From positions 1-5,800 of the forward strand of contig JABDJM010000364.1 in the NCBI GenBank assembly GCA_013002475.1: a stretch of DNA of 5,800 bases, written 5' to 3'. The notes beneath the pieces were generated by a model. That model did no database searches, was not told the DNA's origin, and was given only the letters and a program-made list of their open reading frames with translations. Position numbers and translations under genes: made by a program. Source of the DNA: Saprospiraceae bacterium (GTDB lineage: Bacteria > Bacteroidota > Bacteroidia > Chitinophagales > Saprospiraceae). Below are positions 1-5,800 of the stretch, piece after piece. Each line of letters begins with the position of its first letter. The stretch's first letter is position 1.

Positions 1-465
1 ACCTGCAATGGATTGGAACAGCAAGATAGCCAGTCCGGAAAGCAAGCCTTGAATTACAAGCAGGATAACAGAGACAACCAGAAATTTCCAGAAATATTGA
101 CCCCCGAATTTCACAAAGTTGGGAAAGGAATACTTTTCCACTCTTGGCTGAAGACTGGCAACATATCCTGCACTCAGGAAGACAGATACAATCAGGTAAA
201 TCAGGATAAACCACCAGGCCGAGTATATGACTGTGTCAAAATTTTCACCGAAATGGTTGAAGAAATCAGCCACCAGGTTATAATCAAAGACACCGGCTTT
301 TCCTTTTAACAATTGGCTACTCCCAAAACTATCTTCCAAAATATGGATGAGGGGGTTCGTCATTAGGAAAGCAAAAGCAACCAATACCATGTATAGTAAG
401 GCCCAAAGGTTTCGAAACCCCCATACTTTTATTGCTCCGGATTTTATTGCCTCGAATACTTTCAT
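1..465 (-). CDS. Partial polytopic inner-membrane protein, function unknown (N-terminal 155 aa)
   Basis: Reading the minus strand from the ATG at 465-463 gives 155 codons with no stop, running off the left edge, so the C-terminus is missing. The start is supported by an in-frame TAG at 480-478, with no other ATG between. The start also overlaps the TGA of the upstream metallopeptidase by one base (TGATG), a typical translational-coupling junction; no separate Shine-Dalgarno is visible. The protein begins MKVFEAIKSGAIKVWGFRNL. It has three strongly hydrophobic stretches at about residues 20-36, 83-101 and 128-150. These are separated by a roughly 45-residue, probably extracytoplasmic loop (40-82) and a short basic/aromatic loop (104-127) containing FVKFGGQYFWKF. 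It is therefore an integral membrane protein with at least three helices. I do not recognise a named family; the pattern of paired long helices and an FxKxGGxYFWK-like loop recalls uncharacterised multi-helix Bacteroidota membrane proteins. Its place directly after an exported M1 peptidase suggests, by inference only, a partner or membrane anchor role. Confidence 0.85.
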   Translation of the reverse strand, partial: MKVFEAIKSGAIKVWGFRNLWALLYMVLVAFAFLMTNPLIHILEDSFGSSQLLKGKAGVFDYNLVADFFNHFGENFDTVIYSAWWFILIYLIVSVFLSAGYVASLQPRVEKYSFPNFVKFGGQYFWKFLVVSVILLVIQGLLSGLAILLFQSIAG

Positions 466-2486
466 CAAATCAAAAGGCTAAGGGTTTGTAATGCATTCTG
501 ACAGGTGATAAAAAATCTCTGAAACAAATACCGAATGCCTTTTGCATCTGGCTCAATACATTTTTGGTTGTTCAGGAAGTTATAGTCAAGTTGGATCTTT
601 CGATCCGGATCAATATCCACGCACACAATCTTGAGGTTTCCAGGGTAACTAAAATCTACAGATCTGTCTTTACCATCCCAATATTCAGTTTTGGAACTTC
701 CATCTGAAAAGGTGATGAGAATTTCCTGAGGCAGCTTTAGCTCCCCGAGGCGGTGAATGATTGTTCTTGCTAGCGTGTATTCCTCCTTCTGATCAAGCGT
801 GGATTCACATTCTTCCGTACCATTAATAAAACCAGAAGCTTTCGGGATGGAAAGGTTCTCAATGGAAGCAACTTCATAATCACAAACATCTGTCCCATAT
901 ACAACCTGATCAAAGTACCAGTTAAGATCCTCGCCAAATCGATCTCCATGATTCTTCCGGGTTACCTCAGACGCAATATGAAAAAAGTCCTGACCTTTTG
1001 GGTGTTTGAATTTCCACCGTTGGAAATAGGTTTTCATGATCTCATCCATGGTTTCCAGGCCAACCAATCCCTCCAGGGTTTTAAGCCAAATGGCGGTCTT
1101 ATTATAACTAACCTCACCATATCCCCCATGTTTGTATTCCCAACTCTTCCGTGAATTTTCTGCGATCTTCACATTGTCAGCAGCAAAAAATTCTGCCCGG
1201 TTATACTGCCCATTACCAATCTGCCAACCAGACCAATCCACAAATGATGTGCTGTCCCCAAAATAATGGTCCAGAATCCGACCTTCATAATAGGTAGTAA
1301 ATCCTTCATCCATCCAGGGCTCCTCGACTTCATGAGTCGCAACCATTTGCATGAAATATTGATGGATAAGTTCGTGTGTGGTAAGGGTTTCCGTAGTGCG
1401 AAGCCCATTCGGCAAAAAACAAAGATTAATGGACGTAATTAAGGTAGGGTATTCCATCCCTCCAACAAAAAGTCCATGCAAAGGTGGATCGATCACTGTA
1501 AAAGTAGAGTAGGGGTAATCCCCTACATGTTCTTCCAAAAAGGAGAAGCCATTTTTTACAATGTCAAAATACCTTTCCCAACATTTGGGATGGTCATCAT
1601 AAGTCAAGAGTGTGAGCTCAACATCCTTGTACTTATCTACTTTCCGTATGAAATGCGGTGAGCAAGACCAGGCAAAGTCGATCACATCATTGGCAATGAA
1701 GGTCCAAGATGTTTTCTCTCCAGATGCTTCTTTATTAATGAGCTTTCCTGAGGATCCTACTTCGAAATCATTGGGCACCTTCATGGTAACTTTGTAGTTC
1801 CCAAATTCTGAATAGTACTCACCGGAAGCATGATATTGATGACAATTCCAGCTGTCCTCTGTTGCGTATCGGGTTCCTGCAGTTTCATATACGCCCACCT
1901 TCGGAAACCATTGAGCGAAATGAAAAAAGTCATTCAAAGTTCCTGTTCGGGCCCGGACTATAGGGATCTTCGATTCCCACTTCATTTTAAAAACACGGGT
2001 TTCACCAGGCGGGATTGGCTCCAGTAGAGGAACCCTGAGTACGGTCATATCGTCCTCATTGTCATCATCCGGGTGGATGTATTCCATGCCCGGCCGTAGA
2101 TCCGCTCCTGTCTGATCTTCCATTAGTGTGATCTCCATCCATGCCCAGGTACACTCATCTTTTAATTCAAAATTTCCAAATCGAGCTATCCCATCCTGAT
2201 CCTTGTAAAAGGTTGATTTGGTATTTCGAAAAGCATTGTAATACAAATGGAATTGAAGTTCTGTAACGGGACTCTTTCCAGGGTTTGTCCAGGTTAGGAA
2301 TTGATCTGCCCTAATCATTTTTTCAACAGGAAAAAGTTCTAGATCGATCTGGTAATTGGCAATTCTTGGAGAAAGAGCCTGAGCAGCCAGCTGATTATTG
2401 GCGTTAAAAATGAAGAGGAAAATGAAAGTCCAATACCCCAGACTAATTCGCATACCCAAATATAAAGGAATGCCTGAATCAAGCAT
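465..2486 (-). CDS. Secreted/periplasmic M1-family (gluzincin) zinc metallopeptidase
   Basis: This 673-residue protein is predicted to be an exported zinc aminopeptidase-like enzyme. The zinc site is complete: HELIH at residues 371-375, followed exactly 18 residues later by the third ligand E394 in WMDEGFTTYYE. The substrate-binding exopeptidase motif of M1 enzymes is present as GGMEYP (342-347). The SYNK motif at 460-463 supplies a plausible catalytic tyrosine, Y461. N-terminal beta-rich M1 domain features are seen at about 40-280, including an acidic stretch at 139-146 and QWFPKVGVYE at 192-201. After the catalytic helices there is a beta region (about 565-635) and a hydrophobic C-terminal tail (652-673). 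The first ATG (2486) gives MLDSGIPLYLG before the signal peptide. An internal ATG at 2453 (residue 12) gives a more typical signal peptide, MRISLGYWTFIFLFIF, ending near AAQA (residue 37), and may be the true start. Neither start has a good Shine-Dalgarno. The gene begins 5 bp after the upstream gene's stop and overlaps the downstream membrane gene by 1 bp. The family is clear; actual peptide specificity is not deducible. Confidence 0.95.
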   Translation of the reverse strand: MLDSGIPLYLGMRISLGYWTFIFLFIFNANNQLAAQALSPRIANYQIDLELFPVEKMIRADQFLTWTNPGKSPVTELQFHLYYNAFRNTKSTFYKDQDGIARFGNFELKDECTWAWMEITLMEDQTGADLRPGMEYIHPDDDNEDDMTVLRVPLLEPIPPGETRVFKMKWESKIPIVRARTGTLNDFFHFAQWFPKVGVYETAGTRYATEDSWNCHQYHASGEYYSEFGNYKVTMKVPNDFEVGSSGKLINKEASGEKTSWTFIANDVIDFAWSCSPHFIRKVDKYKDVELTLLTYDDHPKCWERYFDIVKNGFSFLEEHVGDYPYSTFTVIDPPLHGLFVGGMEYPTLITSINLCFLPNGLRTTETLTTHELIHQYFMQMVATHEVEEPWMDEGFTTYYEGRILDHYFGDSTSFVDWSGWQIGNGQYNRAEFFAADNVKIAENSRKSWEYKHGGYGEVSYNKTAIWLKTLEGLVGLETMDEIMKTYFQRWKFKHPKGQDFFHIASEVTRKNHGDRFGEDLNWYFDQVVYGTDVCDYEVASIENLSIPKASGFINGTEECESTLDQKEEYTLARTIIHRLGELKLPQEILITFSDGSSKTEYWDGKDRSVDFSYPGNLKIVCVDIDPDRKIQLDYNFLNNQKCIEPDAKGIRYLFQRFFITCQNALQTLSLLI

Positions 2487-2491
2487 GGTAC

Positions 2492-3907
2492 TTACTTTTC
2501 CAACTCAGCAATTTTCTCCTCTAGCCATTCCTTATTGGCGGCAATTCCTTTCATCTCATCAAGGTCCTTCTTCAACTTGGCGATCCTTTTTTGATCACCC
2601 GGGACAATAGAAATCATCTGAGTGATCAACTTGATCAGGTTTTTATAATTTTTGATCCTTTCGGCCCCAAGTTCTTTATGGCGCTGAAGATATATTTTGA
2701 GACTTTTGAGCAGCGAATCCAGGACTTCAAATTCTCCAAGCTCATAATAGGTATAGATCTGGAGGGCCTTGGTTTGCAGGGTGTCGAATTTGTCCGTGAA
2801 CTCAAATTCTCTGAGAATCTCAATAACCTGCAGGAATTCCTTTTTGTAAAAAAAGATCCTGGCTAACTCATATTTTGGGAGGTTCTCCCTTTTGTCCTTT
2901 GGAAGATATTGAGCATAAACTTCAAGGAAGTTTTCTGCCCAGTCATAGGCCTGATTCCTTAAGGCTGTGATATTGACGTTTGAAAAAGTATTTGGGGAGA
3001 TCCTGCCATCGGTAACAAGGAGGTTCTTTTCAAGTAGCTCCTTATAGATTATGAACAGTTCCTTCAGGAATTTCGCATCTCCGGAATTGATCTGCCGGAT
3101 GCAAAAATTGATCTGGGACGCATAAATGGACCCGGCTTCCGAATTATCCAGCGGACCACTAAGAGAGCCAATTCGGTCTCTAAGCGTGAAGTAAGAATCA
3201 ATGGTTTCCAGTTTTTGGCTATTGAATACGGCCTGATAGGCCTTGGCCATTTCCCCGGGACTAATCTCATTTTCGTCTAACCATTCTGAAAGTGTGCTAC
3301 CAAATGAATCCATCTCCTCCAACTTCACAAACTTTCCTCGGCTGATCTGATCCGCTCCCAGCTTGAACCGCTCTGCAACGTAAAAGTGATCGAAGGTGGA
3401 AATGATATCCTGGATATTTGATCGTTGTTTTCGATCAAAGCGAAACTCACTGTTGAACTTTTCCTTTTCCAACAGATATTCATTGTGAAGCTTTTCGATG
3501 CCCAGGTGTTTGTCTTCGTCAATCCTTTTGGAGGCTTTTTTGAGGGTACCAGGAATCAGCTTTTTCAGGCCCTTTCTGTTTAAAGACCGTAGTAGCAATA
3601 AATCCCTTTGAAAGGGATCAGCTTCCAGCTCCTCCAGAGAAAGAAATTGCTCCACCAGGCCAAGCAGGTCTGATAGGTATTTTCTGAAGCGGACATCGTT
3701 GAATGGGCTGTCTCCCTTGAATTCGCGCCAAACCATTTCTTTATTAAGCTTCTCATATTCCAGTGGCGTGATACTTGTAAGAAATACGAGCAAATCGACC
3801 AGAGATTGATCCCTGTTGAAATAAGGAGATGAGACAAATTTTTTTAATTTGTTGATTGTCAATTTATTAAAGGATTCTAATGCAAGTGATAGTTTTCCTT
3901 TTTTCAT
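2492..3907 (-). CDS. Conserved all-helical protein, TPR-like C-terminal half, function unknown
   Basis: This 471-residue protein has no signal peptide or membrane segment, so it is probably cytoplasmic. It is rich in Leu, Lys and Glu and appears almost entirely alpha-helical. The N-terminus contains KKFVSSPYFNRDQSLVDLL (22-40), an LxxFxxSPYFN-type motif that I associate with uncharacterised Bacteroidota proteins of similar size. Residues 70-180 are charged helices. Residues about 310-405 look like degenerate helix-turn-helix repeats of the TPR type (AYDWAENFLEVYAQYL, ELARIFFYKKEFLQVIEIL, ALQIYTYYELGEFEVLDSLL). The last 35 residues (437-471) are a probable coiled coil. These features suggest a protein-protein interaction scaffold; no catalytic motif is evident. 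The ATG at 3907-3905 is preceded by a weak AGAAG (complement of 3914-3918), which supports this start. It is the first gene of the minus-strand cluster, with its promoter presumably in 3908-4181, and its stop lies 5 bp before the peptidase ORF. The coding call is firm; the function is unknown. Confidence 0.9.
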   Translation of the reverse strand: MKKGKLSLALESFNKLTINKLKKFVSSPYFNRDQSLVDLLVFLTSITPLEYEKLNKEMVWREFKGDSPFNDVRFRKYLSDLLGLVEQFLSLEELEADPFQRDLLLLRSLNRKGLKKLIPGTLKKASKRIDEDKHLGIEKLHNEYLLEKEKFNSEFRFDRKQRSNIQDIISTFDHFYVAERFKLGADQISRGKFVKLEEMDSFGSTLSEWLDENEISPGEMAKAYQAVFNSQKLETIDSYFTLRDRIGSLSGPLDNSEAGSIYASQINFCIRQINSGDAKFLKELFIIYKELLEKNLLVTDGRISPNTFSNVNITALRNQAYDWAENFLEVYAQYLPKDKRENLPKYELARIFFYKKEFLQVIEILREFEFTDKFDTLQTKALQIYTYYELGEFEVLDSLLKSLKIYLQRHKELGAERIKNYKNLIKLITQMISIVPGDQKRIAKLKKDLDEMKGIAANKEWLEEKIAELEK

Positions 3908-4181
3908 TTCAATCTTCTAGGTTGATCTTTTTGCGGATATTAGATTATAAACTATATTTAAGCAATGTGACAAGCTGATTTCTAAGTCTTTTTCACATTT
4001 TATACTGCTTCTGTGAGAATTCTTTAATTAGATGGTTCATAGTAGCCGTATTATACATGACAAAAAGCATAAAGTGAGGAAATGGGGCTTCACAACTTAC
4101 AAAATTTGTAAAGGTTTTGGTTCAAGATCTGTTACAAATTGTAGAAACAAAGTTGTAATCCCTCGCCCAAATCCCATACTA
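3908..4181. promoter_or_regulatory. Divergent intergenic region with promoters for both transcription units
   Basis: These 274 AT-rich bases separate the start codons of the minus-strand cluster and the plus-strand repeat protein, so both promoters should lie here. I searched for the Bacteroidota -7 box (TAnnTTTG) with a -33 TTG and found no perfect match on either strand. The nearest is TATATTTA at 3953-3960 on the plus strand, one base off the consensus, but it lies more than 220 bp from the plus gene start. On the minus strand an AT-rich stretch (complement of about 3940-3965) preceded by TTG triplets is a plausible but unproven promoter for the 471-aa gene. Palindromic sites near the plus gene are listed separately. 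No tRNA, riboswitch or terminator hairpin was recognised. Confidence 0.6.
4097..4143. promoter_or_regulatory. Pair of palindromic TTACAAA/TTTGTAA-like sites, candidate operators
   Basis: The first site, 4097-4111, has perfect 7-bp inverted arms, TTACAAA and TTTGTAA, around a single central base. The second, 4133-4143, has 5-bp arms, TACAA and TTGTA, also around a single base. Their centres (4104 and 4138) are 34 bp apart, close to three helical turns. A further half-site, TTGTAA, lies at 4153-4158. The cluster ends 23 bp before the ATG at 4182, so it falls where an operator, or an element of the mRNA leader, would sit. A regulator-binding role is inference. AT-rich palindromes of 5-7 bp arms can arise by chance, but two of the same word with similar spacing make it less trivial. 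Confidence 0.35.
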
Positions 4182-5800
4182 ATGAATATATCGCGCTTAA
4201 AAATTTTTGGGTTTTTACTCCTCTTGCCTGTCCTGGGCTTTTCGCAGAGTACAGAAGAATATGAAGTTCTTGCGGATAGCTCCATCACCGTAAATTACAA
4301 TACACCCATTTTTCCTTTGCAAGTCATTAGCGCTCCGTCGAGCGGTACTTACTATTTGAATGGCGTTGAGGGAGCAAGTACTGCGTTTGGGAATGTTGAC
4401 CTCAAATATGTGCCTGATCCCGGCTTTATCGGTCAGGACAATATGGTAATCGAGCTTGGAAATGATGATCCTGTTGCACCTCAGTTAATCAACGTTTTCA
4501 TAACGTTTAATGTGGTTGCTGCCTATGTTGATGCTCAGGATGATTACTATGTTATGATGCCCGGACAACAGTCCAGCCTGGATGTTATGGTGAATGATGA
4601 CGGATCAGGAACCATCAGTATGGAAATGGTCCCTTTGACCAATAACCTGCAGGCCGTTGTAAGTGGAAATCAGATTCTGGTAACCCTTGACGGTGATTTT
4701 GAGACCATGGGTAAGTTTTCTTACACTATTTGTGATGAGGCCATGACTTGCGATCAGGCTGTGGTTACGGTTTTTTCAGCATCCGAACCTAATACCGTGG
4801 ACTCTCTTACCCTAGTGACCACCAAGCAGATTTCTAAGAAAGGGCTATTGCCTTTGAATAATGGATATACCATTACATCCCAACCTCAGCATGGTGCTCT
4901 GGACGATTTCACTGGTGGATCATTTAATTATGTTCCAGATCAGGGCTTCGTTGGTCTGGATAATTTCACAATAGCTTATAACACGAACAGCGTTCCCTCG
5001 ATAAGAACATTTTTCTTGGATGTTCTTGATTCTCCAGTGCTGAACAATTTTGCCATGGACGATGAAGGGCATGTTTCTATTGAAGGGACTGCAACTCTCG
5101 ATGTGCTGGAAAATGATTTGAACACAAATCTTTTCCTTATATCGATTCCAGAAAGCCCAGACAACGGAACTGCAACCATCGATAATGGAGTGATCATTTA
5201 TGAACCTGATGCTGGTTTCACCGGCGTCGATCATTTTACCTATAAAACCTGTACACCATTTTTTGATTGTGAAATCGCAGATGTGTACGTTCATGTAAGC
5301 AACGACCAGCCTTCTGATTATCGGTTTACACTTACAACCTTTGAAAATAACCCCCTTGTAATTGAATACGATGCCGATTTTCCCAATTGGGAATTTCAGC
5401 TGTATTCCTCCGCCAGTGATGAAGGAGGTACATTGACTTACCATCCCGGCGAATGGGCAGGCACAGTTGCCGGACAATGGGTTGACGGGTATAATCTGAT
5501 CGTTTACGATCCACCGCTGGATTTTGAAGGTCAAGACAATTTTATGGTGAATTATTGCGTGGATAGCGATTGCTATGGTGTTTCACTAAGGGTAGTCGTA
5601 GAGGAGGGAGCATGGGGGAATGAGGCGAATTATTGCGTTACAAATTGTGTGTGGCCAGGAGATGCAAACGATAATGGAGTCGTTGATATAGTAGACCTTT
5701 TGGCGATCGGTTATTGCACCGGGGAGGTTGGAACCAGCAGGGTCGAAGCTTCTACAAATTGGTTTGGACAATACTCTGATGATTGGGTTACCAATGAACC
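4182..5800 (+). CDS. Partial large secreted Ig/cadherin-like repeat protein with dockerin-like calcium loop (N-terminal 539 aa)
   Basis: An open frame from ATG 4182 continues without a stop to the right edge (539 codons plus two bases), so the C-terminus is missing. Residues 1-22 form a signal peptide (MNISRLKIFGFLLLLPVLGF, then SQ), which fixes the start; no upstream in-frame ATG is nearby and there is no Shine-Dalgarno, as is usual in Bacteroidota. Five tandem beta-sandwich repeats of about 75-105 residues follow. Four carry the hallmark YxPDxGFxGxDxF-like strand, at residues 76, 250, 340 and 442; repeat 2 is divergent and keeps only the FSYTICDEAMTCD strand (179-191). Repeat 4 also has the DD...VLEND signature (293-312). 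This matches the Big_9/cadherin-like 'tandem-95' type of domain found in bacterial surface proteins. After a Cys-containing linker (C485, C489) comes WPGDANDNGVVDIVDLL (491-507), an EF-hand-like calcium loop. The protein is probably exported to the cell surface or secreted, with adhesive or structural function. A type IX sorting domain may lie beyond the window; this is expectation, not seen. Confidence 0.92.
   Translation, partial: MNISRLKIFGFLLLLPVLGFSQSTEEYEVLADSSITVNYNTPIFPLQVISAPSSGTYYLNGVEGASTAFGNVDLKYVPDPGFIGQDNMVIELGNDDPVAPQLINVFITFNVVAAYVDAQDDYYVMMPGQQSSLDVMVNDDGSGTISMEMVPLTNNLQAVVSGNQILVTLDGDFETMGKFSYTICDEAMTCDQAVVTVFSASEPNTVDSLTLVTTKQISKKGLLPLNNGYTITSQPQHGALDDFTGGSFNYVPDQGFVGLDNFTIAYNTNSVPSIRTFFLDVLDSPVLNNFAMDDEGHVSIEGTATLDVLENDLNTNLFLISIPESPDNGTATIDNGVIIYEPDAGFTGVDHFTYKTCTPFFDCEIADVYVHVSNDQPSDYRFTLTTFENNPLVIEYDADFPNWEFQLYSSASDEGGTLTYHPGEWAGTVAGQWVDGYNLIVYDPPLDFEGQDNFMVNYCVDSDCYGVSLRVVVEEGAWGNEANYCVTNCVWPGDANDNGVVDIVDLLAIGYCTGEVGTSRVEASTNWFGQYSDDWVTNE
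4248..5606 (+). repeat. Five tandem Ig/cadherin-like protein repeats within the secreted protein
   Basis: Approximate repeat limits in the protein are 23-113, 114-200, 201-286, 287-374 and 375-475. The shared strand reads YVPDPGFIGQDNM, YVPDQGFVGLDNF, YEPDAGFTGVDHF and YDPPLDFEGQDNF in repeats 1, 3, 4 and 5. Repeat 2 lacks it but has the following strand. Close cysteine pairs occur in repeat 2 (C184/C190), repeat 4 (C357/C363) and repeat 5 (C459/C464), and are absent in repeats 1 and 3. At DNA level the units are well diverged, so this is an old domain duplication and not a recent tandem expansion. Confidence 0.8.
5652..5800 (+). other. Dockerin-like EF-hand module within the secreted protein (truncated by window edge)
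   Basis: Residues 494-505 fit a 12-residue EF-hand calcium loop: D494, N496, N498 and D502 at positions 1, 3, 5 and 9, G499 at position 6, and D505 at position 12. The loop lies between WPG and the hydrophobic LLAIG, and is followed by a GxxG...R...W..Q...DW tail (514-535). I recognise this composite pattern from many secreted Saprospiria-type proteins, where it precedes further repeats and the C-terminus. A true cellulosomal dockerin has two such loops; only one is visible before the sequence ends. Calcium binding is likely from the ligand pattern, while a cohesin partner is not implied. Confidence 0.7.

Noticed and set aside
13..309. Plus-strand 98-codon open frame
   Set aside because: It lies wholly antisense to the membrane-protein gene, has a low-complexity polar translation and no start signal.
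2453..2475. TATATTTG on the minus strand (complement of 2457-2464), a match to the Bacteroidota -7 box
   Set aside because: It lies inside the peptidase coding or leader region, 3 bases before the internal ATG, leaving no room for a transcript leader. A chance match in AT-rich sequence is more likely.
4020..4060. TATTAT-like sequence resembling a sigma-70 -10 box
   Set aside because: Bacteroidota do not normally use this consensus, and no matching -35 element at suitable spacing was found.
4097..4288. Minus-strand 63-codon open frame across the intergenic region
   Set aside because: It overlaps the signal-peptide coding region of the plus gene, and its translation has no motif or plausible composition.
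4920..5534. Minus-strand 204-codon open frame
   Set aside because: It is antisense to the repeat-protein gene, whose frame has a signal peptide and domain motifs. The antisense translation shows no recognisable domain.
5652..5800. Cellulosome component
   Set aside because: Only one EF-hand loop is visible, there is no glycoside hydrolase or cohesin nearby, and the surrounding module matches non-cellulosomal secreted proteins.

Overview
The window looks like a chromosomal fragment from a member of the Bacteroidota, most likely near the Saprospiria/Lewinella side. Three things suggest this. The metallopeptidase and the helical protein resemble families I know from that phylum. Start codons mostly lack a clear Shine-Dalgarno sequence. 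The right-hand gene encodes a secreted repeat protein with a WPGD-type, dockerin-like calcium loop of the kind common in Saprospiria. No plasmid, phage, transposon, CRISPR or RNA-gene signature was seen, and base composition appears even across the window.

Layout: the left two thirds (about 1-3907) is a tight minus-strand cluster of three genes. In transcription order these are a 471-aa cytoplasmic all-helical protein of unknown function (3907 to 2492), a secreted or periplasmic M1-family zinc metallopeptidase with an intact active site (2486 to 465), and the N-terminal 155 residues of a polytopic membrane protein that runs off the left edge (465 to 1). The gaps are 5 bp and then a 1-bp stop/start overlap, so the three are almost certainly co-transcribed. 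The last two are probably translationally coupled. The membrane gene and the start of the right-hand gene are easy to miss because both genes are cut by a window edge.

A 274-bp divergent intergenic region (3908-4181) follows. It carries two short TTACAAA/TTTGTAA-type palindromes about 34 bp apart, close to the start of the right-hand gene.

The right third (4182-5800) is the 5' part of a plus-strand gene for a large exported protein: signal peptide, five tandem Ig/cadherin-like repeats, then a dockerin-like EF-hand loop. It continues past the right edge, where a type IX secretion sorting domain would be expected if it follows the usual pattern.

Functionally, the minus cluster suggests a membrane-associated or periplasmic proteolysis unit. 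The plus gene suggests a surface or secreted adhesin-like protein. Nothing in the sequence links the two transcription units beyond their divergent arrangement. I see no clear evidence of a wholly new system. The least explained parts are the uncharacterised three-gene cassette and the palindromic sites.
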